Part shown: piece after piece, positions 45,744 to 55,680 of the stretch
How the letters are laid out: each line of letters opens with the position of its first letter
How positions within the stretch are numbered: position 1 is the stretch's first letter
Source of the DNA: Flectonema sp. DT1601
Lineage: Eukaryota > Euglenozoa > Diplonemea > Diplonemida > Diplonemidae
Reading direction: 5' to 3'
Assembly (NCBI GenBank): GCA_964019425.1
Contig: OZ025784.1
Coordinates: 1,550,001-1,614,000 of the forward strand
Length of the DNA stretch: 64,000 nt
Notes under the pieces: generated by a model
What the model saw: the letters and a program-made list of their open reading frames with translations, nothing else
Told to the model about the DNA's origin: nothing
The model's database searches: none
Position numbers and translations under genes: made by a program

Positions 45744-46701
45744 CATTTGGGCGTCTACCTAACTGATACTCTGTGATCTGGTTACTAACATGTTGTTCTC
45801 TGAACGGATTTCCATTCCCCAATCCAACTTTTTTGACTAGCGAGTATTCAATTTTTCACGCTATAGAATCTATTAGATGTATGTTTTATCATCAAAACAT
45901 CACACTCGCTGCGTGGGCTTTAAGTTTTATCATGTTTTTTATTTACCAAAAACATGAGAATTTTGAGGCATTCCTCTGCGTGAGATAATTGCTTTCCCTC
46001 AACAATCGCTTCGTAGCCTTCAGTTGCTGTGAGATACCGACAGATCACTATTCGGGGAGTTAGAAATAGCTCGGACTGAAATGATGCATCGTGAGACTTT
46101 ACGCAACTCAGACAGCTGTCTTATTTTTTTTAACTGTCTTTTTTTTTTTTTTTTTTTTTTGGCTTCTCTTTGGAGGAATTTTTTGTTCTTACATTCGGAC
46201 CTTGTTCTTGTTTACTTGCATTTTTTGTTTTTCTCGTACTATCATTTTTTTAAGTTTTTAAGTTTTTTTTTTTTTTTTTTTGTTAACAACACGTCATCCT
46301 CAAAACAGCAAAGTTTCAGTTGGCTCAGTTAGCTTAGTTAACTTACGGGATATTAAGTTAAAAACGTATTGTAGGTTTGCTTTTTTTCCCCTCTTTTTTT
46401 TTTCTTCTTTTCTTCTGACGTTGGTACAAATGAAGTTAGCTCTTCTCTTATCATATTAGTTTAGTTTGTTTTCTTTTGCTAGGTATTCCCTTTTATTCCA
46501 TTCTTCTTATTCTTCTTTTTAGGTGATAGAGCTTAATGGGTGAGTGGTTAATCTTGATTGTTATTATTATTTTGTTGTTGTTGTTATTGCTGTTGTTTTG
46601 TCATGTAGTTGGTCAACGCTACCACTGAGGAATCATTTTCTCTCTTTTGTTTTTGTGATGATTTCTTCAGTTTTGCGAGTTCAGTTGACCGTCTTCAGCA
46701 A

Positions 46702-46734
<33 letters not shown>

Positions 46735-46758
46735 CCCCTATTCTACGTAACCGATACC

Positions 46759-46811
46759 GTTAGCAGAAGCTAACAGTTTCTGACTAAACGATGTAGACGA
46801 CGGAAGTCGTC
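46759..46811. repeat. Two 6-bp tetraloop hairpins upstream of the CaaX gene
   Basis: GTTAGC-AGAA-GCTAAC (46759-46774) and GACGAC-GGAA-GTCGTC (46796-46811) are perfect stems; the second has a GNRA-type loop. They lie 95-147 nt before the next start codon and upstream of its acceptor-like CATCACAG, so they would be in the removed outron or the promoter region. Confidence 0.5.
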
Positions 46812-46905
46812 AAAACTACAATCAACTTTCTATAAGAAAAAAAACTATTAAATCAGATGGTCAGCACCATTATTATATTTCTCATCACAGACATAACTAC
46901 TAATT

Positions 46906-47967
46906 ATGACTTCACAATGGAGTTCTATTGAGTCGTGGAGAAATGAAATTAAAGACGAAGACAAACGACTATTAGGAGCAGCGATAGGTTCTTTAAAAAC
47001 ACATCCGTCGTCGTATGCGGAACTAAAAAAGAGTGCCAGCAACACCAGAGGGTCAAGCATTGGAAATTATCAAATTACGTATGAAAATAGAGTTCTGTTG
47101 TTGATATTATTCCCATTTGAGACTAACACTCCACCGTGTTATATGTATTTTAATAAAAATATGATCGTCGGAGTGCTTCTCGATCGATTATGTCAAATGG
47201 TTGAGATATCTATAGAGAATAGTTTGCCTTTGAATTCACCAAAACGACCACAACTCGTTAGAGTGAAGTCACATCAAATTATGAACACGAATTCTACTCT
47301 GTTGTCTGAAAATATGGATGTTCATGAAGAAGTTGCACTCACATTAGGAGGTATTTTAAGTGATTTTTATCCAAAACCTGTGAAGAAGATATCTGAAAAA
47401 CCACTTCCAACTGTTACTGTTGTTGAGGATGTTACTGTTCTGCAAGAATCAGAATCACTTCCCGAAGTAAACGACTGTGTCGATGATGTTATGGAAGGTT
47501 CACCATCATCACCTCCGGGTGATATCTTCTTGTCAGATTTTAAATTTAAAAATAAGAAATTACAACCACTTGGAGATAAATCTATTCCTGGACCAAAACG
47601 AATACAATTAGCAGTCTTCTTTAACATAGAAGGGATGGCTCCAACAGCAATATATACTTTCTACTCACAGGATTGGGTGGCTGGTCGCTGTTGTGATACG
47701 TCGATGACTCTCGCGGAGATCTCGAATCCTAATTTAAAGATTACCGACTCAAGTAAGAAACTCGTTATCTACAACATGAGAACTAGAAAACTAATGCCCT
47801 CGTCTGTTAAACTTGCTGACTGTGCTACGTCAGGAGATCCAGTGTTAATATCTGTAGCAGGTGGAATCCCCAAATGGATGGCTGAAGAATCTCTCAAATA
47901 CACATCTCCAACAAAAGAGTTCGAGAAAACAGCAAAGAGAAAAGCAAGAGACTGCATTGTGATGTAA
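46906..47967 (+). CDS. Protein with two ubiquitin-like (ZFAND1-type) modules and CaaX terminus
   Basis: A 353-residue single-exon protein. Two segments look related to each other and to the ubiquitin-like tail of ZFAND1-type proteins: residues about 55-150 (ENRVLLLILFPFETNTPPCYMYFNKNMIVGVLLDRLCQMVEI) and about 240-325 (IQLAVFFNIEGMAPTAIYTFYSQDWVAGRCCDT...SKKLVIYNMRTRKLMPSSVKLADC). An acidic, Ser/Pro-rich linker joins them. The last residues KRKARDCIVM form an excellent CaaX box (C-I-V-M) after a basic cluster, predicting farnesylation. No AN1 zinc finger is present. The assignment to the ZFAND1-like fold is by eye. The start follows CTCATCACAG by 15 nt. Confidence 0.7.
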   Translation: MTSQWSSIESWRNEIKDEDKRLLGAAIGSLKTHPSSYAELKKSASNTRGSSIGNYQITYENRVLLLILFPFETNTPPCYMYFNKNMIVGVLLDRLCQMVEISIENSLPLNSPKRPQLVRVKSHQIMNTNSTLLSENMDVHEEVALTLGGILSDFYPKPVKKISEKPLPTVTVVEDVTVLQESESLPEVNDCVDDVMEGSPSSPPGDIFLSDFKFKNKKLQPLGDKSIPGPKRIQLAVFFNIEGMAPTAIYTFYSQDWVAGRCCDTSMTLAEISNPNLKITDSSKKLVIYNMRTRKLMPSSVKLADCATSGDPVLISVAGGIPKWMAEESLKYTSPTKEFEKTAKRKARDCIVM

Positions 47968-47989
47968 ACAACCTTTTATTATTATTATT

Positions 47990-48020
<31 letters not shown>

Positions 48021-48190
48021 CCCTTCCCTAGCAAGTTGTATTATAACGTTTTTGATTATCTTATTCTATCATCCTTGTTCTACCAGTCACCACAACTCTA
48101 ATTACATGAAGCACAGCAGTGATATGATTAAAACTACTAAGCGAGGTTTACTCTTCTTGTAATATTCATCTCCACAGCCCCTTTATCATT

Positions 48191-48397
48191 ATGGATCCAG
48201 GTCAACAGAGATTCCGGGTAGCAGCCAGAGAGATGTTTGAAATGAATATGAAGGTATTTGGATTTGGACTATTTTTCGTACTGTTCCCTATGTTGGGATA
48301 TCAAATTTATAATGATAGAAAGCTTACTCCTGAAGAAAAGGTTGAAAGGATAAAGGAAAGAAAACAGAAGAAAGCAAAGGAAGTATGGGATGAATAG
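48191..48397 (+). CDS. Small single-pass membrane protein, 68 aa
   Basis: A 68-residue protein with a short N-terminal region, one clear transmembrane helix (MKVFGFGLFFVLFPMLGYQIY) and a highly charged C-terminal helix (LTPEEKVERIKERKQKKAKEVW). The shape is that of a small organellar or ER membrane subunit, but I cannot name the family. Despite its length it is likely real: an acceptor-like TCTCCACAG ends 13 nt before the start, it sits between two genes on the same strand 223 bp after the first, and its charge pattern is coherent. Confidence 0.62.
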   Translation: MDPGQQRFRVAAREMFEMNMKVFGFGLFFVLFPMLGYQIYNDRKLTPEEKVERIKERKQKKAKEVWDE

Positions 48398-48668
48398 ATG
48401 CTATAGCGCTGTAGAAGCATTCGATTATTTGAGTTAAGAGAGAAGTCATCACGCAATCTGTTTATTACTAACTACTTATGATTGTTCTATTCCGCCTGAG
48501 TAGTGGTATTCTGGCTCTGTGTTCATATCAATCTTGTTTTCTTGTTGAAGGTGTACTTAGCAGAGTCAGTTCCCTTACAGAAATTAGTAATTTGATAATC
48601 GTGGAGGACTATTTAGTCAGCTGTTTATATCATTCATTTCTTCCATCAGCTTCTCTCCTCTCCTCAAC

Positions 48669-49235
48669 ATGTCTGCCATCGCCCCAGTCAAGAAGCCAGT
48701 CGCTGATGCCGGTGCCTCCGTATCACACAAGATCCGTATCACCCTTTCCAGCCGTAAGGTAAAGGCCTTGGAGGGAGTCTGCACCAAGCTTGTTAGCCGT
48801 GCCAACGAGGAGAACCTTAAGGTTAAGGTATGAGGATCTTTTTAATATTATTATTTGTGAGTAGGTAGTTGTTTTTTATAATACACGATTCCAACATCAT
48901 CAAAACAGGGACCAGTCCGTATCCCAACAAAGACCCTTCGTATCACCACCATGAAGTCGCCGTGTGGTGAGGGTACCATCACCTTTGACAGATACGAGAT
49001 GCGTGTACACAAGCGTGTCATCGACTTCATCGCTCCATCTGAGGTATGTTTATATCATTGATATTGATAGTGGTTCAAGTTGGTTGGATTTATTATTTAT
49101 TATCTGTTTTTGTTTGTTAAGGCAGTGACCTAAAATGACCTCAAAAACATAACACTCAAACAGGTAGTAAAGAAGATCACTTCCATCAACATCGAGGCCG
49201 GAGTTGATGTTGAAGTCACCGTTGCGGACATGTAA
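48669..49235 (+). CDS. RPS20: Ribosomal protein uS10 (RPS20), copy 1
   Basis: Three exons, 48669-48827, 48909-49043 and 49164-49235, with introns of 81 and 120 bp. The product is 121 residues; the human protein has 119. It is a cytosolic small-subunit protein of the 40S head. Family hallmarks are [57 protein letters not shown] and [19 protein letters not shown]. Codon use is much richer in C/G at third positions than in most neighbours, as expected for a highly expressed gene. The start follows TTCCATCAG by 19 nt. It is the first of three tandem copies. Confidence 0.95.
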
Positions 49236-49543
49236 GTTTTGTAGCTCCTTTCCCTCCTTTTCCCAATCGAATCATCATTTCGAAGTGTCGTTGGTGTGCT
49301 GAGCTACCAGTCCAGTCAATTAAAAGATGAATTATTTAACCGTTGACGTACATTGGTGAGGATCATTTCATTGCGAGATGAACTGAGTACCTCCTCCACT
49401 GTGAGGTGGTGATAATGTTCTTTATTGTTTTATTCATTCAGGATCTGAATACATGAATGGGTTATGAATAGTGTGAAAGAGTTAAACGTGAAGTGTTTCT
49501 TATGTTATTTAACCCCCAGCCATTGACCCATCTCTCAAACAAA

Positions 49544-50208
49544 ATGTCTGCCATCGCCCCAGTCAAGAAGCCAGTCGCTGATGCCGGTGCCTCCGTATCA
49601 CACAAGATCCGTATCACCCTTTCCAGCCGTAAGGTAAAGGCCTTGGAGGGAGTCTGCACCAAGCTTGTTAGCCGTGCCAACGAGGAGAACCTTAAGGTTA
49701 AGGTATGAGGATCTTTTTAATATTATTATTTGTGAGTAGGTAGTTGTTTTTTATAATACACGATTCCAACATCATCAAAACAGGGACCAGTCCGTATCCC
49801 AACAAAGACCCTTCGTATCACCACCATGAAGTCGCCGTGTGGTGAGGGTACCATCACCTTTGACAGATACGAGATGCGTGTACACAAGCGTGTCATCGAC
49901 TTCATCGCTCCATCTGAGGTATGTTTTTTATTGTTTGATGTGACGATATGCTGACCTCTTATCACGGTCCTTGAGTGGCTCGTAAAAACTGCCTGTGGAC
50001 TGCAACTGGACTGGTTGTTCGGACCAAGACAGCGATAAATTCCCGACAACATCTTCAGACAACCTCAGTGGCCATGTCTGCTGGCTTGTTGTTTCTGATG
50101 GTGTATCTTAATATAATTATAAAACAACACAAACAGGTCGTAAAGAAGATCACTTCCATCAACATCGAGGCCGGAGTTGATGTTGAAGTCACCGTTGCGG
50201 ACATGTAA
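49544..50208 (+). CDS. RPS20: Ribosomal protein uS10 (RPS20), copy 2
   Basis: Exons 49544-49702, 49784-49918 and 50137-50208 encode the same 121-residue uS10. Exon 1, intron 1 (81 bp) and exon 2 look identical to copy 1, whereas the 5' leader and intron 2 are unrelated to it. Intron 2 is 218 bp, the longest of the three copies, and has a GC-richer core near 49960-50090 with pairing potential (GGTCC/GGACC). That would fit a snoRNA host intron, a common property of ribosomal protein genes, but I cannot identify snoRNA boxes securely. The start follows AACCCCCAG by 24 nt. Confidence 0.95.
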
Positions 50209-50451
50209 ACAGTTGTCCTTGAGCAAAGATATCTTAGTCAATGAGGTCACATGAGGGCAAAAAAAAAAAAAAAAATCTATTATATTGCGCTACTTCATTG
50301 TTATCTCTTTTTTGTTCTCCTCCTTTCTAACAGAAAACATTAAATGAAAAATAGCAATCGCTGTAACGGACTGTGAGCAACTTGTGGAAGTTCGTTGTTC
50401 ATTTCTTACTTCTCCCCTCGCAGCTATTTTTTGCTTATCTCTTTGAATAAG

Positions 50452-50976
50452 ATGTCTGCCATCGCCCCAGTCAAGAAGCCAGTCGCTGATGCCGGTGCCT
50501 CCGTATCACACAAGATCCGTATCACCCTTTCTAGCCGTAAGGTAAAGGCCTTGGAGGGAGTCTGCACCAAGCTTGTTAGCCGTGCCAACGAGGAGAACCT
50601 TAAGGTTAAGGTATGAGGATCTTTTTAATATTATTATTTGTGAGTAGGTAGTTGTTTTTTATAATACACGATACCAACATCATCAAAACAGGGACCAGTC
50701 CGTATCCCAACAAAGACCCTTCGTATCACCACCATGAAGTCGCCGTGTGGTGAGGGTACCATCACCTTTGACAGATACGAGATGCGTGTACACAAGCGTG
50801 TCATCGACTTCATCGCTCCATCTGAGGTATGTTATTTGTTGATTTCCTATCTTGGTGTGGAATGAAGAGAAGGATTACCGAAAAAAAACATAACACTCAA
50901 ACAGGTCGTAAAGAAGATCACTTCCATCAACATCGAGGCCGGAGTTGATGTTGAAGTCACCGTTGCTGACATGTAA
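50452..50976 (+). CDS. RPS20: Ribosomal protein uS10 (RPS20), copy 3
   Basis: Exons 50452-50610, 50692-50826 and 50905-50976, introns 81 and 78 bp, encoding the same protein. It differs from copies 1 and 2 by only a few synonymous or intronic bases (for example TCTAGC for TCCAGC in exon 1 and GCTGAC for GCGGAC in exon 3). Intron 2 is unrelated to that of the other copies except for the last 20 or so bases, which resemble copy 1. The start follows CCCCTCGCAG by 28 nt. Confidence 0.95.
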
Positions 50977-51303
50977 GCATCTGGCTAAGGACGTTGCCAA
51001 CAAAATCACTTCTATGTTTGGAGAGGCAGCTTTGGCAACATCGCGCAACTGAATCGTGTTTTAAGCAAAACTTATTCTTGTGATCCACCTTTGGATTCCA
51101 AGAAAAAAAAAAAAACCAAAAAAAAAAACTTTAAAAAAAAAAAAAATGAACAAAAAAAAAACAAAGGATAATAAAAACTAAAAAGTCTTTTTTTTTCAAA
51201 AAGCATATCACAGGGGGAGTACGGGAGAGCCCACTCCTTTTTTTTTTACATTACAACCAATACCAAAAACTTCATATATTTCTTTTTTTTTTGTTATTTC
51301 CAG
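50977..51303. other. Intergenic spacer after the uS10 array
   Basis: 326 bp with A-rich and T-rich tracts and no gene. It ends in GTTATTTCCAG, the acceptor-like site directly before the next start codon. Confidence 0.5.
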
Positions 51304-51306
51304 CAG

Positions 51307-53407
51307 ATGAAGCCAACCCGAAGAACAGTATCTAATAGATGGTTGAAGGGTAAACAATTCCAACATCGAAGGTGGCTAAGTAATACCTTAGACCTCCTTC
51401 CGAAAACACCGTCGTTTGAGACGATTATTAAAGATGAAGAAGAGCAGGTGAAGTCTCCTGTAAGAAGAAGAATATCACAACTGGAGAGGATGGTATTATC
51501 TAATGAAAAGGTTTTAGTTGTTCATGACTTTTGGGAACCGACTGCTGAGGGTTATGCGGATTTAGTAATGAGGCAGTACCAGAAACAGATGGAGGAGGAG
51601 ACTTCAATAGCAGACAGGGATGATTCTGTTGCTCTCATAGATGATAATTACATTACTGAATATCCATCACAAGAAATCTTAACAGAAATTGATGACCTAG
51701 TAAAACGTGGATTACGCAGCATGATGTACTACCGAAGACGATATCAATTAACTGATTGGCCGTTCCAAGACTTTGCCTCTTGGTTAGAAGCAATTCATCC
51801 TCGAGAGGCAAATCCAAATATAGCTGTATCAAAAGTAATATCATGCAGGGAAGCATATCGTCTCTTTATTAGGGGTCATCGTCTTCCTATTCTGGATGTT
51901 GAAAAGTGCAGGAGGAAAGGAATCATGCGTAATTATTCATACAGACCATTGTATGATGTACCGATGCCACACCCTTCTGTTATCGCAATGTTTACTGAAA
52001 GAATGCAAGCAATGAAAAATTCTCAAAGGTTTGTTTTTTGGTCTACATAGTTTTATTATTTCACCTAATCAACAACTGCAAGGCATGGGGCGCTCAACTT
52101 CTTCTACTGTTTCCGCAAACTATCATCCCCTAACCAATAGTTACTTTAAAAGGCTAAGTTCAGCATCATCTGTATCCTTAACAGATATTAAATTATTGTT
52201 ATGTTAATGTGATACAAAACAGTTGTATATTTACGAATTCAAACATTCAACCCGCCCCAACCAACGGTAAACAAAATGAAATAAAATAAAATAGGATATC
52301 ACGAACACTTGAAGTTAACTGTGGATCTGGTGTTTTAACTCTACTAATGGCTAGGTGGGGAATTGGTAAAGAGTTCCTGGGAGTAACTGACAACGACATG
52401 AACACCCTCTCAGTTTGGAGTAATTTCAAAAGAATGTTTACTGACCAGGAACGAGAAGTAATTCGAATTGGAAAAACCGACGGTCTTCCAAAAGTATCCG
52501 ACTGCGGAGACGGAGATTATCATCTCATCGTGATGGATTGCACTACTAACAAAGAAACAATTGATCTCGTTGGGAAAACTGATACGTTCATGTCACCTAA
52601 TGGACGAATTGCAGTGTTCACACAGGGAAGGGAATCTCGTAATAAAATATTAAAAATAACCAACGCGATTGGAGCAAGTCTTGAAATTGAAGATGTCTTC
52701 CGTCAGGAATGGCATCCAGATGCTTCTCTTTCAAATCCAAAAGGAATCCTCCCCCCAGAAGACGATCATGAATTTATCTCAAAACTCCCTAATGAAGGAG
52801 CAGCTTATCTTAAAGAGGTAGCAAAACACCCTGATAAGAGACTGGCTCCTAAAATTAAAAAACCAATGCAATTACCCCCTGGAGCCATACGAAAAGAAGT
52901 CCGATTAAGAAGTATCCACGACAGGATAATGGGTAATAAATTTAAATCGGTATGGTTACAGTATTTATTTTATTTTTTTATAAATAATATGAAAATGAAA
53001 AAAAAAAAAAAAAAAACGTTAATAAAAAACAGCCGGGGAACACTTGGAGCAGCTTTAAAAGAAAACTGAGGTGGGGTCAGATTATCAGACTAAATAATAG
53101 CGATTACATACCTGAACCAATTGATGAAGAGGAGATAGCTTCTGAAAAAATAAAGTCTCGCGATCCATTAGAGAACAGTACTATGTTATTCATATTAAAG
53201 AAGACATGTGATAATGATTATCGATTAGTTGATCTTGGACAAGAACGATCATCGGTGCCATACGACGGTGCAGACGATCACCAATTTGACACGCAAATAG
53301 ATGCGATTAGCGGTGGTAAGGTCCGAGACTGGGACGACCCTTTCATGGACGATGGAATAGTTGATGCTGAAGACTTTGATGAAGACTTTGCATACTTCGA
53401 GCAGTAA
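51307..53407 (+). CDS. Class I SAM-methyltransferase-like protein
   Basis: Three exons, 51307-52028, 52295-52949 and 53033-53407; introns 266 and 83 bp (the first unusually long here). The joined frame gives 583 residues. The first 240 residues are basic, Arg-rich and start like a mitochondrial presequence (MKPTRRTVSNRWLKGKQFQHRRWLSN). Residues after the first junction, RTLEVNCGSGVLTLLMARWGIGKEFLGVTDND, match methyltransferase motif I (E-V-x-C-G-S-G) followed by an acidic second strand end; YHLIVMDC could be motif IV. The C-terminus is very acidic (DWDDPFMDDGIVDAEDFDEDF). A substrate cannot be deduced; an organellar rRNA or ribosome-assembly role is one possibility. The TTTCCAG acceptor lies only 3 nt before the start, so the true start could be further downstream or the leader very short. 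Confidence 0.68.
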
Positions 53408-53677
53408 ACAATCAGAACTGTCATAATCAAACTAGAAGATATTTTATATCATTATTACGGTTTGTTAAAACATGTCGCGCGGATTCACCCCACGTGACAT
53501 ATAATTGTTGTCATTACGAGATGCAAGCATCAAACTATAATCCATTTGTATTTTATTATTTTTAGTTTTTTTTTTTTTTATCTTACAGGAGGAATATAAA
53601 CAGCCGGCAAATAAACAAAAAAAAGTTTTATTGTGTTTCTTTAATTTCGATAAACAAACAGTTAACACATCAAAATA

Positions 53678-54676
53678 ATGAAACCATTTGAGAAGATTGG
53701 ATGGTTGTCAACAATTTTAATCCTCGCGAGCATCTTATATATTCAAGCTACTAAAAAAACACCCAAATCAGAACATTTTACCATAAATCTGTCCTCTGAT
53801 GGAGGGTCTGTATTAAAGGGTAATAAAACCCCGCTTAAGACGAAAAAATTCAACCGTAAAGAAATAATTTTTTTCGATGAAATTGGACAAGACGATCCTC
53901 TGATGAGTGGGCAGTTGGAATTAAAAGACATGAAATATATGCATATACCAAAAACTACCGGAACTGTTGTGGAAAAACTCTTTAGAGAAAGATACAACTT
54001 ACGTGTTGGTAAGTTCAGTAAAAATCCAATAAGCCTTGCAGCTTCTCAAGGTGACTCTTTCCGAGTCACTCAGATGAGAGCCTCACACTGTTCTTTCTGG
54101 AACATCCCAACTAGAGCTATATTCAGAAGTGCTAACTCTACGAAGTTTTCGTGGGGTAAAAAGTGGCTCAGCGCACCAAAGTTCACAGTGGTACGACACC
54201 CAATTGAGAGACTTCTTGAAGAGTATAACTACATCCACACTCAGAAATGGGGTCGTAAAATTTTGTTTCAATTCTGTGAAACCTGTCCGAACACCAAACC
54301 TGAAACCATCTGCGACACTGAAATCTTCAACGACATCATAAATAACATGTTGGACGTGGCATTCAATAAGATTCCATGGCTTAGAGACTGTCACTATATT
54401 CCTCAAGTGAAGTACATTACAGATGAAACAGGACTACAACAAGTCGGATATGTCTTACGACATGAAGACTTAACTTCACAGATGATAACATTCCTTGAAA
54501 AGTTAGGCTACCCCATCACACCTGAAGAGATCACTAGATACGACAACAACAAACCTTCAGGATGTGTTGTAACTGAATCTCAGATCTCTAGAAAAACGAT
54601 GACTAAAATACTTCGTGTGTACAAACAAGACTTTGAAAGACTTCGATACAAAATCCCAAAGCTACCTGAGGAGTAG
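53678..54676 (+). CDS. Golgi-type sulfotransferase 1
   Basis: A 332-residue type II membrane protein: short cytosolic N-terminus and membrane anchor IGWLSTILILASILYIQ, then a lumenal catalytic domain. It resembles carbohydrate sulfotransferases (Sulfotransfer_2 type) that use PAPS. The 5'-phosphosulfate loop reads HIPKTTGTVVEKLF, where the family usually has PKTGGT. The 3'-phosphate site reads VVRHPIERLLEEYNY, where the family usually has R.P..R..S.Y, so the conserved Ser is Glu here. Both changes could lower PAPS binding or mark a changed activity. It is a tandem paralogue of the next gene, sharing the WG(R)RI, CDTEIFND/CKPEIFND and ERLRYKIPKLPEE-type regions. The start follows AAACAAACAG by 16 nt. 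Confidence 0.82.
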   Translation: MKPFEKIGWLSTILILASILYIQATKKTPKSEHFTINLSSDGGSVLKGNKTPLKTKKFNRKEIIFFDEIGQDDPLMSGQLELKDMKYMHIPKTTGTVVEKLFRERYNLRVGKFSKNPISLAASQGDSFRVTQMRASHCSFWNIPTRAIFRSANSTKFSWGKKWLSAPKFTVVRHPIERLLEEYNYIHTQKWGRKILFQFCETCPNTKPETICDTEIFNDIINNMLDVAFNKIPWLRDCHYIPQVKYITDETGLQQVGYVLRHEDLTSQMITFLEKLGYPITPEEITRYDNNKPSGCVVTESQISRKTMTKILRVYKQDFERLRYKIPKLPEE

Positions 54677-55663
54677 AATAATAGAAACCAATCAAATCAA
54701 ATCCAAACAGACTCATTTACCAATACCAGTCTAATCATTTTTTTTTTGTAATAATATGTTCCTTACTCACGCCTTCACTGCTAACGCAAGTGTAGACTGT
54801 GATTTATTAAAAAAAAACTTACACACAAAAGTTGAGATTATTTTATTTTATTTTTTTTTGTTGAGGTAAAAAATCCAAAAAAAAAAAAAAATCATTTTGT
54901 ACCAAATTACAGATACTTACTATAACAGCAGAGAGGATCATCTCTCCGGCTCTTTGAGAATTCTATCCAGGTATGACTATGATTATCATGAGTGGGTTTT
55001 TGATTCAATAATATCTACAGCACACACTAGGATATTGTTATTCTTCAAGAAACCTGACTCAATAAGATCAACAAATAACTTTGGATACTCATCCTTTTAG
55101 AATGAATAGCGAGGTGGCGTCATACCTTCCTCAAACATTCGAATGGGCTGAGATTTTGTAGTTGCACTCCGATAATCTCAGCCATTATTTATTAGTTTGT
55201 CCTCTTACTGTTTTTTGTATTATATTATACAGAACCCATCAAGAACAAAATTTTATTTTTTTTAATGGGGTTCACTTGTCTTGTTTTTTTTTCTTTTTTT
55301 CTCATTTAATAAATCTCATATACACTTACTACTATTTTTTGCGTTTTTTTTGTGAAAAAAAACCAAACAATAACCAACCCTTCTTCTTATTATTATTATT
55401 TTCTTTCTTTATTTAGGAAGAAACACATGCTGATTGGATTTATATAGTGTAAATTAATAAGTTTTTTTATCTTTATTGTTATTAATTGACTACCTACAGA
55501 ATTTATCTGATTTATTAATTAACTAGAATGAAGTCCCTTAGAACTTACTGATGAAGGCCTAAAGAAGGACAAGTAGGTTCTCCGCGAGTGTATTATGGAA
55601 CAGCAGAACAATTTTTTTTTCTTTTTTTATAATAATAAACTCATATTCTATTCTATTCTACAG
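54677..55663. other. Spacer between the sulfotransferase genes
   Basis: About 1 kb. A 67-residue frame at 54897-55100 begins near an acceptor-like AAATTACAG and has normal composition, but no domain and no homology to the neighbours that I can see, so it is left unassigned. A perfect 10-bp inverted repeat lies at 55146-55183. The last 80 bp before the second gene contain a segment repeated after that gene (55588-55611 and 56938-56961). Confidence 0.5.
55146..55183. repeat. Perfect 10-bp inverted repeat
   Basis: GGCTGAGATT (55146-55155) and AATCTCAGCC (55174-55183) pair exactly around an 18-nt loop. It lies in the presumed 3' region of sulfotransferase 1. Confidence 0.55.
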
Positions 55664-55680
55664 AATTAAAATTTAATTTC

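Larger units (their letters stand above)
44458..46890. other. Long intergenic spacer with hairpins and TATA-like repeat
   Basis: 2.4 kb without a convincing gene. It contains the second copy of the TATA-like repeat (45165-45227), a perfect 9-bp hairpin at 45692-45716 with a second hairpin just after it, and two tetraloop hairpins at 46759-46811 just ahead of the next gene. Frames at 45433, 46081 and 46544 are largely homopolymer or microsatellite translations. Confidence 0.55.

Noticed and set aside
49462-49680. Minus-strand frames over the uS10 copies
   Set aside because: They are antisense shadows that repeat in each copy because the copies are identical.
54897-55100. 67-residue frame between the sulfotransferases
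   Set aside because: No domain, no relation to neighbours and a length near chance level; left as unassigned spacer.
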